A DNA stretch of 10,066 nt from positions 1 through 10,066 of the forward strand of contig JAEDMB010000065.1 in the NCBI GenBank assembly GCA_016303235.1. Reading direction: 5' to 3'. Of this stretch, positions 1 to 6,940 are shown piece by piece; the first letter of the stretch is position 1; every line of letters begins with the position of its first letter. The position numbers were made by a program, and so were the translations under genes. A model generated the notes under the pieces. It searched no databases. It had not been told where the DNA came from and worked only from the letters and a program-made list of their open reading frames with translations. The DNA comes from Oscillospiraceae bacterium. GTDB lineage: Bacteria; Bacillota; Clostridia; Oscillospirales; Ruminococcaceae.

Positions 1-48
1 ACAACAGCTAAGACAACAGCTAAGACAACAGCTAAGACAACAAGCAAG
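1..48 (+). repeat. 12-bp in-frame tandem repeat (TTAK units)
   Basis: Three exact copies of acaacagctaag are followed by a fourth with two changes (acaacaagcaag). The array is in frame and encodes Thr-Thr-Ala-Lys. It may extend upstream of the window. Such repeats change copy number by slippage and probably set the length of the wall-spanning linker. Confidence 0.9.
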
Positions 49-150
49 ACTGATTCACCTAAGACAGGTGTTGCAGGCGTAGCAGTAGCAGCAACTGGTC
101 TCGTAGTAGCAGCTGGTGCAGCATTCGTTCTCAGAAAGAAGAATGACTAA
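1..150 (+). CDS. C-terminus of a probable sortase-anchored surface protein (partial)
   Basis: This is the last 49 residues of a gene that begins before the window; the stop is TAA at 148-150. The visible part opens with four Thr-Thr-Ala/Ser-Lys units, a low-complexity linker of the kind that crosses the cell wall. It continues with SPKTG at visible residues 19-23, a hydrophobic Ala/Val/Gly-rich span of about 20 residues, and a short basic tail (RKKND). That order (pentapeptide, membrane span, positive tail) is the layout of a sortase cell-wall sorting signal. The first position of the pentapeptide is Ser where the classical LPXTG motif has Leu, so the cognate sortase may be a non-housekeeping type, or the tail may serve only as a membrane anchor. 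The function of the missing ectodomain cannot be told. A terminator follows directly. Confidence 0.75.
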   Translation, partial: TTAKTTAKTTAKTTSKTDSPKTGVAGVAVAATGLVVAAGAAFVLRKKND

Positions 151-187
151 TTCAGATTGAATAAATCTGTCTAAAATCCTTAAAAAT

Positions 188-216
188 AAGGCTCTCCGAA
201 AGGAGAGTCTTTTTTT
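188..216 (+). terminator. Rho-independent terminator of the surface-protein gene
   Basis: The core is a six-bp stem, ctctcc/ggagag, closed by a GAAA tetraloop (198-201). It extends outward through G-T, G-C and A-T pairs and is followed by a run of seven T. It lies 38 nt after the surface-protein stop and before the galE promoter, so it separates the two units. Confidence 0.9.
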
Positions 217-247
217 CTGAAATTTTTATGAAATTTCCGGATATGCC

Positions 248-276
248 TTGAAATATGTGTGAATCTATTGTATAAT
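248..276 (+). promoter_or_regulatory. Sigma-A-type promoter of the galE operon
   Basis: The -35 box is TTGAAA (248-253), the spacer is 17 bp, and the -10 box is a consensus TATAAT (271-276). Transcription should start near 283, giving a leader of about 25 nt that contains the galE ribosome binding site AGGAGGA (293-299). No operator-like palindrome is obvious, so expression may be constitutive. Confidence 0.85.
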
Positions 277-307
277 ATACATATAAATATTTAGGAGGAA
301 TTTTATT

Positions 308-1321
308 ATGAAAAATATTCTCGTAACTGGAGGAACTGGTTTTATAGGCAGTCATACCTGCGTTGAACTTCTCAATTCTGGATACAGTGTTGTTATAATG
401 GATAATCTCAGCAATTCAAAAAAGGCTGTTTGTCAGAGAATTGAAAGGATTACCGGCAAGACTGTAAAGTTTTATGAGGCTGATATATGCGATTATGATG
501 CGTTTACAAAAATTTTTACCGAAAATCAGATTGATGCTGTAATTCATTTCGCAGGACTCAAGGCTGTCGGCGAATCCGTTCAGAAACCTATTGAATACTA
601 TTCAAATAATATTACCGGAACTCTTGTACTTCTCAAGGCTATGAGAGAATACAACTGTAAAAAGATTGTATTTTCATCATCTGCAACCGTTTACGGTATG
701 AACAATAAAGCACCCTATACTGAAGATATGCCGACTTCTGCAACAAATCCTTACGGCTACACTAAAGTAATGATTGAACAGATTCTCCGTGATGTATGTG
801 TAGCAGATAAGGATTTCGGAGCAGTTGCACTCCGCTACTTCAACCCAATCGGAGCAGATAAAAGTGGTCTTATAGGTGAAAATCCTAACGGAATCCCGAA
901 TAATCTTGTACCGTATATTGCACAGGTTGCACAGGGAAAGCTTGCTGAACTCCGTGTTTTCGGTGATGATTATGATACTCCGGACGGCACAGGCGTAAGA
1001 GATTATATTCATGTTACCGACCTCGCAAAAGGTCACGTATGTGCTTTGAATTACTCTGAAAATCATGACGGATTTGAGGCTGTAAATCTCGGAACAGGAA
1101 ACGGTTCAAGTGTTCTTGAAGTCGTAAAGGCTTATGAAAAAGCATGCGGAAAGCCTATTCCGAAAAAAATTACTCCAAGACGTGCCGGAGATATTGCCAC
1201 ATCTTTTGCAAATGCTGAAAAAGCTAAGAAGATTTTCGGCTGGGAGGCTGAACTCAATATTGATGATATGTGCCGTGACAGCTGGAACTTCACAAAGCTG
1301 AATCCGAACGGTATCGAATAA
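308..1321 (+). CDS. galE: UDP-glucose 4-epimerase GalE
   Basis: GalE interconverts UDP-galactose and UDP-glucose with bound NAD+ in the cytoplasm. It feeds the Leloir pathway and supplies UDP-galactose for surface polysaccharides. The 337-residue product is full length (E. coli GalE has 338). The NAD-binding Rossmann motif is GGTGFIG at residues 8-14, followed by D32-N33 at the end of the second beta strand, where the adenosine ribose binds. The family signature HFAGLKAVGESVQKP is at 80-94. The catalytic set is S125 (in SSSATVYG), Y149 and K153 (YGYTK). RYFNPIGA at 177-184 and GVRDYIHV further on match the substrate half. The start is fixed by AGGAGGA with an 8-nt gap. It is the first gene of the operon; galK and galT are not adjacent, so a role in precursor supply is as likely as galactose use. 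Confidence 0.96.
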   Translation: MKNILVTGGTGFIGSHTCVELLNSGYSVVIMDNLSNSKKAVCQRIERITGKTVKFYEADICDYDAFTKIFTENQIDAVIHFAGLKAVGESVQKPIEYYSNNITGTLVLLKAMREYNCKKIVFSSSATVYGMNNKAPYTEDMPTSATNPYGYTKVMIEQILRDVCVADKDFGAVALRYFNPIGADKSGLIGENPNGIPNNLVPYIAQVAQGKLAELRVFGDDYDTPDGTGVRDYIHVTDLAKGHVCALNYSENHDGFEAVNLGTGNGSSVLEVVKAYEKACGKPIPKKITPRRAGDIATSFANAEKAKKIFGWEAELNIDDMCRDSWNFTKLNPNGIE

Positions 1322-1333
1322 CGGAGGTTTTTT

Positions 1334-2005
1334 ATGGTTAATTTTGGTAACGACTGGGATAAACTTCTTGAAGATGAATTTAAAAAGGATTATTATTTAA
1401 AACTCCGTCAGTTTCTTGCAAATGAATATAAAACTCAGAGAATTTTCCCCGGAATGTATGATATATTCAACGCAATGAAACTTACTTCATATAATGATGT
1501 TAAAGCAGTAATCATAGGTCAGGACCCCTATCATGGAGAAGGTCAGGCACATGGATTAAGTTTTTCAGTAAAAAAGGGCGTTGCACCTCCTCCGTCACTT
1601 GTAAATATTTTTAAGGAGATTAAATCCGATGTCGGAATTGATAATTCCGGCAAGCATGGAGAACTTACAAAATGGGCGAAAAACGGTGTTCTTCTTTTAA
1701 ATTCCGTGCTTACTGTAAGAGCAAACACTCCTAAAAGTCATCAGGGAATGGGCTGGGAGATTTTCACTGATGACGTTATAAAGCTTTTGAATCTGCGTGA
1801 AAAACCTATGGTATTTCTCCTCTGGGGACGTGACGCAAAAAACAAGGCTAAACTTATAACTAATCCGAATCACTGCATACTTATGTCAGCACACCCGAGT
1901 CCTCTTTCAGCTCATAACGGATTTTTTGGCTGTAAGCACTTTTCAAAAGCAAATGAATTTCTCATTTCAAAAGGTATCGAGCCAATAGACTGGTCAATAG
2001 ATTAG
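1334..2005 (+). CDS. ung: Uracil-DNA glycosylase, family 1
   Basis: Ung removes uracil from DNA after cytosine deamination or dUMP misincorporation and starts base-excision repair. The 223-residue length is normal. The catalytic water-activating loop GQDPYH is at residues 62-67 with D64. The minor-groove intercalation loop HPSPLS is at 187-192 with H187. Both numbers coincide with those of E. coli Ung. PPPSLVNIFKEI (86-97) is the conserved proline-rich segment that compresses the DNA backbone, and LLLNSVLTV (120-128) carries the uracil-binding Asn. The start ATG follows CGGAGG with a 6-nt gap, 12 nt after the galE stop. Its stop overlaps the ribosome binding site of metF. Nothing suggests a phage-type or unusual Ung. 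Confidence 0.97.
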   Translation: MVNFGNDWDKLLEDEFKKDYYLKLRQFLANEYKTQRIFPGMYDIFNAMKLTSYNDVKAVIIGQDPYHGEGQAHGLSFSVKKGVAPPPSLVNIFKEIKSDVGIDNSGKHGELTKWAKNGVLLLNSVLTVRANTPKSHQGMGWEIFTDDVIKLLNLREKPMVFLLWGRDAKNKAKLITNPNHCILMSAHPSPLSAHNGFFGCKHFSKANEFLISKGIEPIDWSID

Positions 2006-2015
2006 GAGCATTTAA

Positions 2016-2888
2016 ATGAAAATTAAAGATATATTCAAGCAGAAAACTGTTTTTTCCTTTGAGGTATTTCCTCCGAAGAAAACAAGTTCAATAGATACAG
2101 TATATAATACTCTTGATGAACTTAAGGGACTTTCTCCGGATTTTATCAGTGTTACATTCAGTGCGGGCGGTAGTGGCAACGGTGCTTTGTCCTGTGAAAT
2201 AGCCTCTAAAATCAAAGAGGGAAACCATGTTGAACCTATGATTCATCTGCCCTGTATAAACTATTCAAAAGATGAAATTTCAGCTGTTCTTGATGAACTC
2301 GATAAGAGGGGAATTGAAAATATTCTCGCACTCCGTGGCGATATAAATCCGGATATCGAACCAAAAAGAAATTTTGAACATGCAAGCGATTTGATTACTT
2401 TTATCAAGTCAAAAGGTGATTATGATATAGCAGGTGCATGCTATCCGGAAGGCCACGTTGATTCGGAAAGCCTTGTTGAAGATGTTTTAAATCTTAAAAA
2501 GAAAGTTGATGCCGGTGCTGACCACCTTATAACACAGCTTTTCTTTGATAATGATGCATTTTACAGATTCCGTGAAAAAATCGCAATAGCGGGAATAAAC
2601 GTGCCTGTTGAGGCTGGAATTATGCCCGTTGTAAATAAAAATCAGATTGAACGTATGGTCAGCATGTGCGGTGCAAGTCTGCCGGCTAAATTTGTAAAGA
2701 TGATGCAGAAGTATGAAAACAATCCCGAAGCTTTGCGAGATGCCGGAATTGCTTATGCTATTAATCAGATAGTCGATTTGCTTGCCGACGGTGTTGACGG
2801 AATACATCTCTATACTATGAATAATTCTTATGTTGCAAAAAAGATTTCTGATGCAGTGTCAGGTCTTATAGGGAGCAGGAAAAAATGA
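2016..2888 (+). CDS. metF: 5,10-methylenetetrahydrofolate reductase
   Basis: MetF is an FAD-dependent TIM-barrel enzyme that reduces methylene-THF to methyl-THF, the methyl donor for methionine synthesis. The 290-residue product has the family's N-terminal signature FSFEVFPPK at 13-21, with E16 matching the catalytic Glu28 of E. coli MetF. LRGD at 106-109 carries the Asp that tunes the flavin. GACYPEGH (140-147) and ITQLFFD (172-178) are further conserved barrel segments. The ribosome binding site TAGGAG overlaps the ung stop codon. Its own stop overlaps the next start as ATGA, which points to translational coupling with the MetH-reactivation protein, a logical partner in the same pathway. 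In acetogens a related MetF works with MetV and a ferredoxin-linked partner; no such partner gene is seen here, so the electron donor is unknown. Confidence 0.95.
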   Translation: MKIKDIFKQKTVFSFEVFPPKKTSSIDTVYNTLDELKGLSPDFISVTFSAGGSGNGALSCEIASKIKEGNHVEPMIHLPCINYSKDEISAVLDELDKRGIENILALRGDINPDIEPKRNFEHASDLITFIKSKGDYDIAGACYPEGHVDSESLVEDVLNLKKKVDAGADHLITQLFFDNDAFYRFREKIAIAGINVPVEAGIMPVVNKNQIERMVSMCGASLPAKFVKMMQKYENNPEALRDAGIAYAINQIVDLLADGVDGIHLYTMNNSYVAKKISDAVSGLIGSRKK

Positions 2889-3547
2889 AACTTGAATCGC
2901 TTTCAAGAAGTGAAACTTTAAGATATATGTGTCATAAGGGAGAAGTCCCTCCGGAGCTTGAAAAAATTCTTGAAAAGTCCGAAAATCTTATAAAATCCAG
3001 TATATTTCCGAAATACGTTTACAGGACGGCTGATATTAATATAAGCGGAAACAAAACAGAAATTTCGGGCTTTCCGTCAGTTATTGAGAGCAGAGACCTT
3101 GCGGAACACCTTAAAAACTGCAACAGAGCTGTTATAATGGCTGTAACTCTTACTTCCGAGGCTGACAGAATTATAAGCCGTGCGGAAATATCCGATATGA
3201 CAGAGGCATACACTCTTGATGCAATGTGTTCTTCTGCAATTGAAACCGCATGCGATATTGCTGAACGTGAAATATTTTCTGAAATCGGTGCAGAATATAC
3301 TGCATGGCGTTACAGTGCCGGATACGGTGATTTAAGTCTTTCATATCAGAGGGATTTTATAAAATTTCTTAATGCCGAAAAGCGTATAGGTCTTACGCTT
3401 ACCCCCGAATTTCTTATGATACCGAGAAAATCCGTTACGGCAATAATCGGAATATCTGAAAATCCTCTTGAAAAAAAGCATCGCAGTTGTACTCTTTGCA
3501 GTATGTACGGAAAATGCAGATTCTCTCTTGAAGGCGGTCACTGTTAA
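2885..3547 (+). CDS. Stand-alone methionine synthase (MetH) reactivation-domain protein
   Basis: The 220 residues match the SAM-binding activation domain that forms the C-terminus of E. coli MetH, here as a separate protein. In that family the domain uses S-adenosylmethionine and a reductant to re-methylate cob(II)alamin when the cofactor is accidentally oxidised. Visible hallmarks are the entry helix SETLRYMCHKG (9-19), PKYVYRTADI (42-51), the SAM-site segment RYSAGYGDLSLSYQ (142-155, related to the RxxPGY motif of MetH with Ala for Pro), and KRIGLTLTPEFLMIPRKSV (166-184). A Cys-rich tail follows: C202-x2-C205-x5-C211-x8-C220, possibly a metal site. Similar free-standing proteins are known in Firmicutes whose MetH lacks its own activation domain. 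It is coupled by a 4-nt overlap to metF, but the catalytic metH gene is not next to it and should lie elsewhere. Confidence 0.88.
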   Translation: MKLESLSRSETLRYMCHKGEVPPELEKILEKSENLIKSSIFPKYVYRTADINISGNKTEISGFPSVIESRDLAEHLKNCNRAVIMAVTLTSEADRIISRAEISDMTEAYTLDAMCSSAIETACDIAEREIFSEIGAEYTAWRYSAGYGDLSLSYQRDFIKFLNAEKRIGLTLTPEFLMIPRKSVTAIIGISENPLEKKHRSCTLCSMYGKCRFSLEGGHC

Positions 3548-3562
3548 AAGGAGACTGAAAAA

Positions 3563-4927
3563 ATGAAAAAAATATTTTTACTCTGTACTTTTGTAACTTC
3601 TGCCGTTATGCTTACGGCATGCGGTGATTCTGATAATAATCTTCTCCGTGACCTTGACCCCGAAACAAGAGCATATATAAAAGATGTTGCTGTAAATGAT
3701 GAACTTCTTGACGGTGAACTTGAAAACAAAACTATAAAATGGCTTTCAACATGGGACATAAATCCTGATGGTACAGGAAAAAATGTTCCCATTGACCTTG
3801 CAGTATTTCAGGAAAGATACGGCGGTGAAGTCAAATATTATCCCGTTTCATATGATGAACGCTATGAAAAACTTGCACAGTATATAAACAGCGGTGAGGG
3901 AATAGATTTCTTTTCCGGAAGTGATATGGACGCATTCCCTAAAGGTGCAATAAAAGAAATGTTCGTTCCCGTTGATGATTATATTGATTTCAGCTCCTCC
4001 ATATGGGAAGATGTCAAAGATGTAAACGATTCATTCATATGGAACGATAAGCATTATATGACGGCTGTATCTGTAAGCGGTGACGGCTGTGCAGTAATAT
4101 ACAATAAAAATACAATCGCAGAAATGGGCTTTGAAGACCCTGCCGTACTTCTTGAAAAAGGTCAGTGGACGTGGGACACATTCGAGCAGATGCTTGACAG
4201 CTTTGTTGACAACGACAATCAGAAATATGGTATAGACGGCTGGTGGTTTGAAGGTGCTTTCGTTCAGACAACGGGAACGCCTGCAATAGGTCTTGAAAAC
4301 GGAAAGCTTGTGAACAATCTTGCAGAACCGTCAATAGAACGTGTTCAGAACTGGCTCTATAAACTCTCCTTGAACGGAAGTGTTGCCATAGGAAGCAAAA
4401 CTTACGGCTGGACTGAACACCCCGAATATATCGGAGAAGGCAAACTTCTTTTCTATCCATGCGGATTATGGAAATTATATTCAGCTCCCGAAAACTGGAA
4501 AACCGTTTTTGGTGAAGATATAGGATTTGTCCCTATGCCTAAAGACCCACAGGCTGATAATTACTATATTCCAACGGGAATAGACAGTTATCTTTTTGTG
4601 AAAAACGGTGACAATCCGGAGGGCGTTGCAAAATATCTTGACTGCAAGCGTTATGTAATATGCAATCAGAACCTGAGAGATATGTATGATGCCCAGACAA
4701 GAAACGATTTTGGCTGGTCTGATGAAATGCTTGAAATGAAAGAGAAAATGAATAAAATAGCTCTTGAAAATCCGAGTTTTGATTTTTCAAAGGGTGCATC
4801 ATTTGATATAGGTGAAATGGTAGATGAGGGATTAAGACAGTCAGCATACGGCACACCATGGAGTGAAACTTTTAATTCAATTTATCCCGCTGTTCAGACA
4901 CTTATTGATGAAATAAATGAAAAATAA
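3563..4927 (+). CDS. Extracellular solute-binding lipoprotein, sugar-type (family 1-like)
   Basis: This is a 454-residue secreted lipoprotein that should bind a solute, probably a sugar or oligosaccharide, on the outer face of the membrane. The signal peptide has a short basic start (MKK), a hydrophobic core, and the lipobox LTAC with the lipidated Cys at residue 20. The mature protein has the pattern of family-1 binding proteins. It has a beta strand after a linker (KTIKWLSTW, 56-64), the hinge-side segment AVIYNKNTIAEMGF (177-190), the aromatic motif GQWTWDTFEQML (200-211), and GFVPMPKDP (321-329) where the second lobe crosses back. W227-W228 and other aromatics could stack on sugar rings. 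There is no ABC permease or ATPase in the operon, so it is an orphan that must borrow a transporter or act only as a sensor or scavenger. The ribosome binding site is AAAGGAG; the gap to the previous gene is 15 nt. Confidence 0.85.
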   Translation: MKKIFLLCTFVTSAVMLTACGDSDNNLLRDLDPETRAYIKDVAVNDELLDGELENKTIKWLSTWDINPDGTGKNVPIDLAVFQERYGGEVKYYPVSYDERYEKLAQYINSGEGIDFFSGSDMDAFPKGAIKEMFVPVDDYIDFSSSIWEDVKDVNDSFIWNDKHYMTAVSVSGDGCAVIYNKNTIAEMGFEDPAVLLEKGQWTWDTFEQMLDSFVDNDNQKYGIDGWWFEGAFVQTTGTPAIGLENGKLVNNLAEPSIERVQNWLYKLSLNGSVAIGSKTYGWTEHPEYIGEGKLLFYPCGLWKLYSAPENWKTVFGEDIGFVPMPKDPQADNYYIPTGIDSYLFVKNGDNPEGVAKYLDCKRYVICNQNLRDMYDAQTRNDFGWSDEMLEMKEKMNKIALENPSFDFSKGASFDIGEMVDEGLRQSAYGTPWSETFNSIYPAVQTLIDEINEK

Positions 4928-4949
4928 TCCGGAAGGGAGATTTATTTTT

Positions 4950-5912
4950 ATGAATACAGTTTTAGTTGCAGGAGGATGCGGAATTATAGGACAGCATGTA
5001 TGTTCCGGACTTCTTAAAAAAGGAAATACAGTAATTGCAGTTGATTCACAGCATAATGATTACAACAAGGGAAAAGAAAATTATAAATTTATCGAAGCAT
5101 CTCCCGAGGATAATACAAAATATGCGGAAATTTTTAAAAAATACCGCATAGATATTCTGATTAATCTTGCATGTACCGTTGATAATGATTTCGGAGCTGT
5201 TATAACAGAAACCGAAATGAATATAAGCCGTAATTTTGATGAATTTATATATAAGCTTGCTTTTGAGGCAAAAGTAAAAAAAATAGTTATGATAAGCACA
5301 TCACAGGTTTATAAGCTTGTTGATTCAAGAGAACCTATCAGGGAAGATGATGCCCTGAAACCTGTTTCAAATTATGCCGTTATGAAACTTGAAAGTGAAA
5401 AGGAATTTGCAAGGGAACTTAAAGAACATAAGGGTACAATATGCTGTATATGCCGTGTTGCTCCCGTATATACAAAAAATTACTATGAAAATCTCATAGT
5501 AAAAATTACTGACCCTAAGGACAATACAAATTTTGTATACGGAACAGGTCAGTATGGCTTTCAGTTCTGCTGTGTGCATAATCTTGTTGACTTCATACTC
5601 TGTTTTATAAGAAGTGCCGATGAACCTAAATTTACAGGCATATACAATATAAGCGACAAGAATCTTACAACGGCATCGGATATAATTACATTTATGAAAA
5701 CTAATCACCGTCTCGGACCGGTTATTCAGAAATCTGCTATAAAATCTTCCGGAATTTCAAGCCTTATAAGAAAGGTTGCAAGAAATAAGGAAGAAAAGGA
5801 AAATTACCGTTATCTGGACTGGTCAACTTTTCTTTATAACAATATGCTTGACAATAACAAGGCTTTAAAGCTTGTATCGTCATTCAGATGGGATATACAT
5901 AATACAAAATAG
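4950..5912 (+). CDS. NAD-dependent epimerase/dehydratase, extended SDR family
   Basis: This is a 320-residue extended short-chain dehydrogenase, probably acting on a nucleotide-sugar or related polyol substrate. The Rossmann motif GGCGIIG (8-14) is followed by an acidic residue at the end of the second strand (D32), which favours NAD. The catalytic set is intact: S116/T117/S118 in MISTSQVY and the YxxxK pair Y142/K146 (NYAVMK). The C-terminal substrate half is divergent, so the reaction is not assigned. The reading frame is open from an ATG at 4917 inside the preceding gene, but 4950 is chosen because GGAAGGGAG (4931-4939) sits 10 nt before it and the Rossmann strand then begins at residue 2, as in GalE. 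It is the last gene of the operon, 22 nt after the lipoprotein gene and just before the terminator. Confidence 0.85.
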   Translation: MNTVLVAGGCGIIGQHVCSGLLKKGNTVIAVDSQHNDYNKGKENYKFIEASPEDNTKYAEIFKKYRIDILINLACTVDNDFGAVITETEMNISRNFDEFIYKLAFEAKVKKIVMISTSQVYKLVDSREPIREDDALKPVSNYAVMKLESEKEFARELKEHKGTICCICRVAPVYTKNYYENLIVKITDPKDNTNFVYGTGQYGFQFCCVHNLVDFILCFIRSADEPKFTGIYNISDKNLTTASDIITFMKTNHRLGPVIQKSAIKSSGISSLIRKVARNKEEKENYRYLDWSTFLYNNMLDNNKALKLVSSFRWDIHNTK

Positions 5913-5942
5913 AAAATCGGGCAGATGAAGCCCGATTTTTTT
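5913..5942 (+). terminator. Terminator of the galE-epimerase operon
   Basis: A strong stem AAATCGGGC/GCCCGATTT with a 7-nt loop (5923-5929) runs directly into a T tract. It starts right after the TAG stop of the epimerase gene and marks the end of the rightward operon. Confidence 0.93.
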
Positions 5943-5952
5943 ATTATATAAT

Positions 5953-5977
5953 AAAAAATCCGGATATAAAATCCGGA
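5953..5977 (-). terminator. Terminator of the tRNA operon (leftward)
   Basis: Read on the minus strand, a 7-bp stem with the two TCCGGA arms at 5972-5977 and 5959-5964 closes a 5-nt AT loop and is followed by six T (5958-5953). It lies 9 nt beyond the discriminator base of tRNA-His and faces the rightward terminator at 5913-5942. Confidence 0.88.
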
Positions 5978-5985
5978 ACTTCAAA

Positions 5986-6061
5986 GGGTGGATAGTGAGA
6001 TTCGAACTCACGGTCTTCGGGACCACAATCCGACGCTTTAACCAACTAAGCTATACCCACC
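5986..6061 (-). tRNA. tRNA-His (anticodon GTG)
   Basis: The cloverleaf is complete: a 7-bp acceptor stem plus the extra G-1 paired with C73 that marks tRNA-His, a D arm GCTT/AAGC, anticodon loop TTGTGGT, and T arm GTGAG-TTCGAAT-CTCAC. The 3' CCA is not encoded. The last anticodon-stem pair (31-39) is A-C where A-T is usual. It is the last gene of the tRNA operon. Confidence 0.96.
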
Positions 6062-6069
6062 ATATAATA

Positions 6070-6143
6070 CGCGCCTTATTGGACTCGAACCAATGGCTTA
6101 CTGCTTAGAAGGCAGTTACTCTATCCAGCTGAGTTAAAGGCGC
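6070..6143 (-). tRNA. tRNA-Arg (anticodon TCT)
   Basis: The acceptor stem is GCGCCTT/AAGGCGC, the D stem ACTC/GAGT (A-T at 10-25 instead of the usual G-C), the anticodon stem ACTGC/GCAGT with loop CTTCTAA, and the T arm ATTGG-TTCGAGT-CCAAT. The discriminator base is G and CCA is not encoded. It reads AGA/AGG Arg codons, so it is not the A34-containing substrate of the neighbouring TadA. Confidence 0.96.
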
Positions 6144-6145
6144 AT

Positions 6146-6219
<74 letters not shown>

Positions 6220-6235
6220 ATTTAAAAAATAAATC

Positions 6236-6320
6236 TGGTGCGAGTGATGGGACTTGAACCCATACGTCGGTTGACACACGCCCCTCAAACGTGCCTGTCT
6301 GCCTATTCCAGCACACTCGC
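6236..6320 (-). tRNA. tRNA-Leu (anticodon GAG)
   Basis: This is a class II tRNA of 85 nt with the long variable arm typical of Leu. The acceptor stem is GCGAGTG/CACTCGC, the anticodon stem CACGT/GCGTG with loop TTGAGGG, and the T arm ATGGG-TTCAAGT-CCCAT. The discriminator is A and CCA is encoded. It is the first gene of the operon, about 37 nt downstream of the -10 box. Confidence 0.96.
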
Positions 6321-6357
6321 TTAATTTATTTTTGCTCTGTCTCTCGACTGCTTTATT

Positions 6358-6386
6358 ATTATATCACAACAATTCTGATTTGTCAA
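6358..6386 (-). promoter_or_regulatory. Perfect consensus promoter of the tRNA operon
   Basis: On the minus strand the -35 box is TTGACA (6386-6381), the spacer is 17 bp, and the -10 box is TATAAT (6363-6358). All twelve positions match the sigma-A consensus, as expected for a strong stable-RNA promoter. It drives Leu-Gly-Arg-His and lies about 48 bp after the tadA stop. Confidence 0.93.
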
Positions 6387-6433
6387 CCCCTTTTTTGAAA
6401 AAAATCCAAAAATTTTTTTGAAAATTTTTAAAA

Positions 6434-6922
6434 TCACGGTATATCGTTATTTTTGGCAAAAAAATTTTTTTTGCGTTGCCTTAATTCACGGAAAAATTCT
6501 GATAAAAGCTCCGAACACTGCTCCTCCATAATTCCTCCGGTGATATTCGGGCGGTAATTATAGGGGAGTTCAAACATTTTCTGAACCGATACGGCAGAAC
6601 CGCTTTTTTTATCATAAGCACCGAAATATAAATCATCAATTCTTGCATTGATAACAGCACCGCAACACATCGGACAGGGTTCAAGTGTCACATACATTTC
6701 GCAGTCGGGAAGTCTCCAGCCTCCGAGAGTATTGCAAGCCTGATTGATTGCAGTTATTTCGGCATGTGCAAGAGCATTTTTTTTTGTTTCTCTGAGATTA
6801 AAGCCTTCCCCTATAATCTGCCCCGTACTTTTTCTGACAATAACAGCTCCTACCGGAACTTCTCCGAGACTGAAAGCAGTTTCCGCAAGTTCCAATGCAC
6901 GTTGCATATATATTATATTCAA
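6434..6922 (-). CDS. tadA: tRNA-specific adenosine deaminase TadA
   Basis: TadA is the zinc enzyme that deaminates A34 to inosine in tRNA-Arg(ACG), needed to read CGC and CGA-type codons. The 162-residue product has the cytidine-deaminase fold signature: HAE at 53-55 (zinc ligand H53, proton shuttle E55) and PCPMC at 82-86 (zinc ligands C83 and C86). EVPVGAVIV (21-29) is the conserved early strand and LGGWRL (66-71) is also typical. The start is a TTG codon at 6922. It has GAAAGGAG 8 nt upstream and gives the normal N-terminus with a conserved Met at residue 6; the first in-frame ATG (6907) would be 23 nt from that site. The gene begins 18 nt after the CPBP-like gene and is probably co-transcribed with it. 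No clear terminator follows, so transcripts may run on into the tRNA operon. Confidence 0.95.
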   Translation of the reverse strand: MNIIYMQRALELAETAFSLGEVPVGAVIVRKSTGQIIGEGFNLRETKKNALAHAEITAINQACNTLGGWRLPDCEMYVTLEPCPMCCGAVINARIDDLYFGAYDKKSGSAVSVQKMFELPYNYRPNITGGIMEEQCSELLSEFFRELRQRKKNFFAKNNDIP

Positions 6923-6940
6923 GACGAAAACTCCTTTCAG

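Noticed and set aside
1..48. Short tandem repeats as a possible CRISPR or regulatory repeat
   Set aside because: The 12-bp units are directly adjacent without spacers, in frame, and encode a TTAK linker in a surface protein.
4035..4460. 141-residue leftward open frame inside the lipoprotein gene
   Set aside because: It is antisense to a well-supported gene, has no convincing ribosome binding site, and its composition (many Ser, Gln, Cys, Arg) is that of a shadow frame.
4917..4949. Upstream ATG for the epimerase gene overlapping the lipoprotein gene
   Set aside because: It adds 11 residues before the Rossmann strand, while the ATG at 4950 has a good ribosome binding site at normal spacing.
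6387..6433. AT-only inverted repeats after tadA as a terminator
   Set aside because: The A/T runs can pair weakly but contain almost no G or C, so a functional hairpin is not supported.
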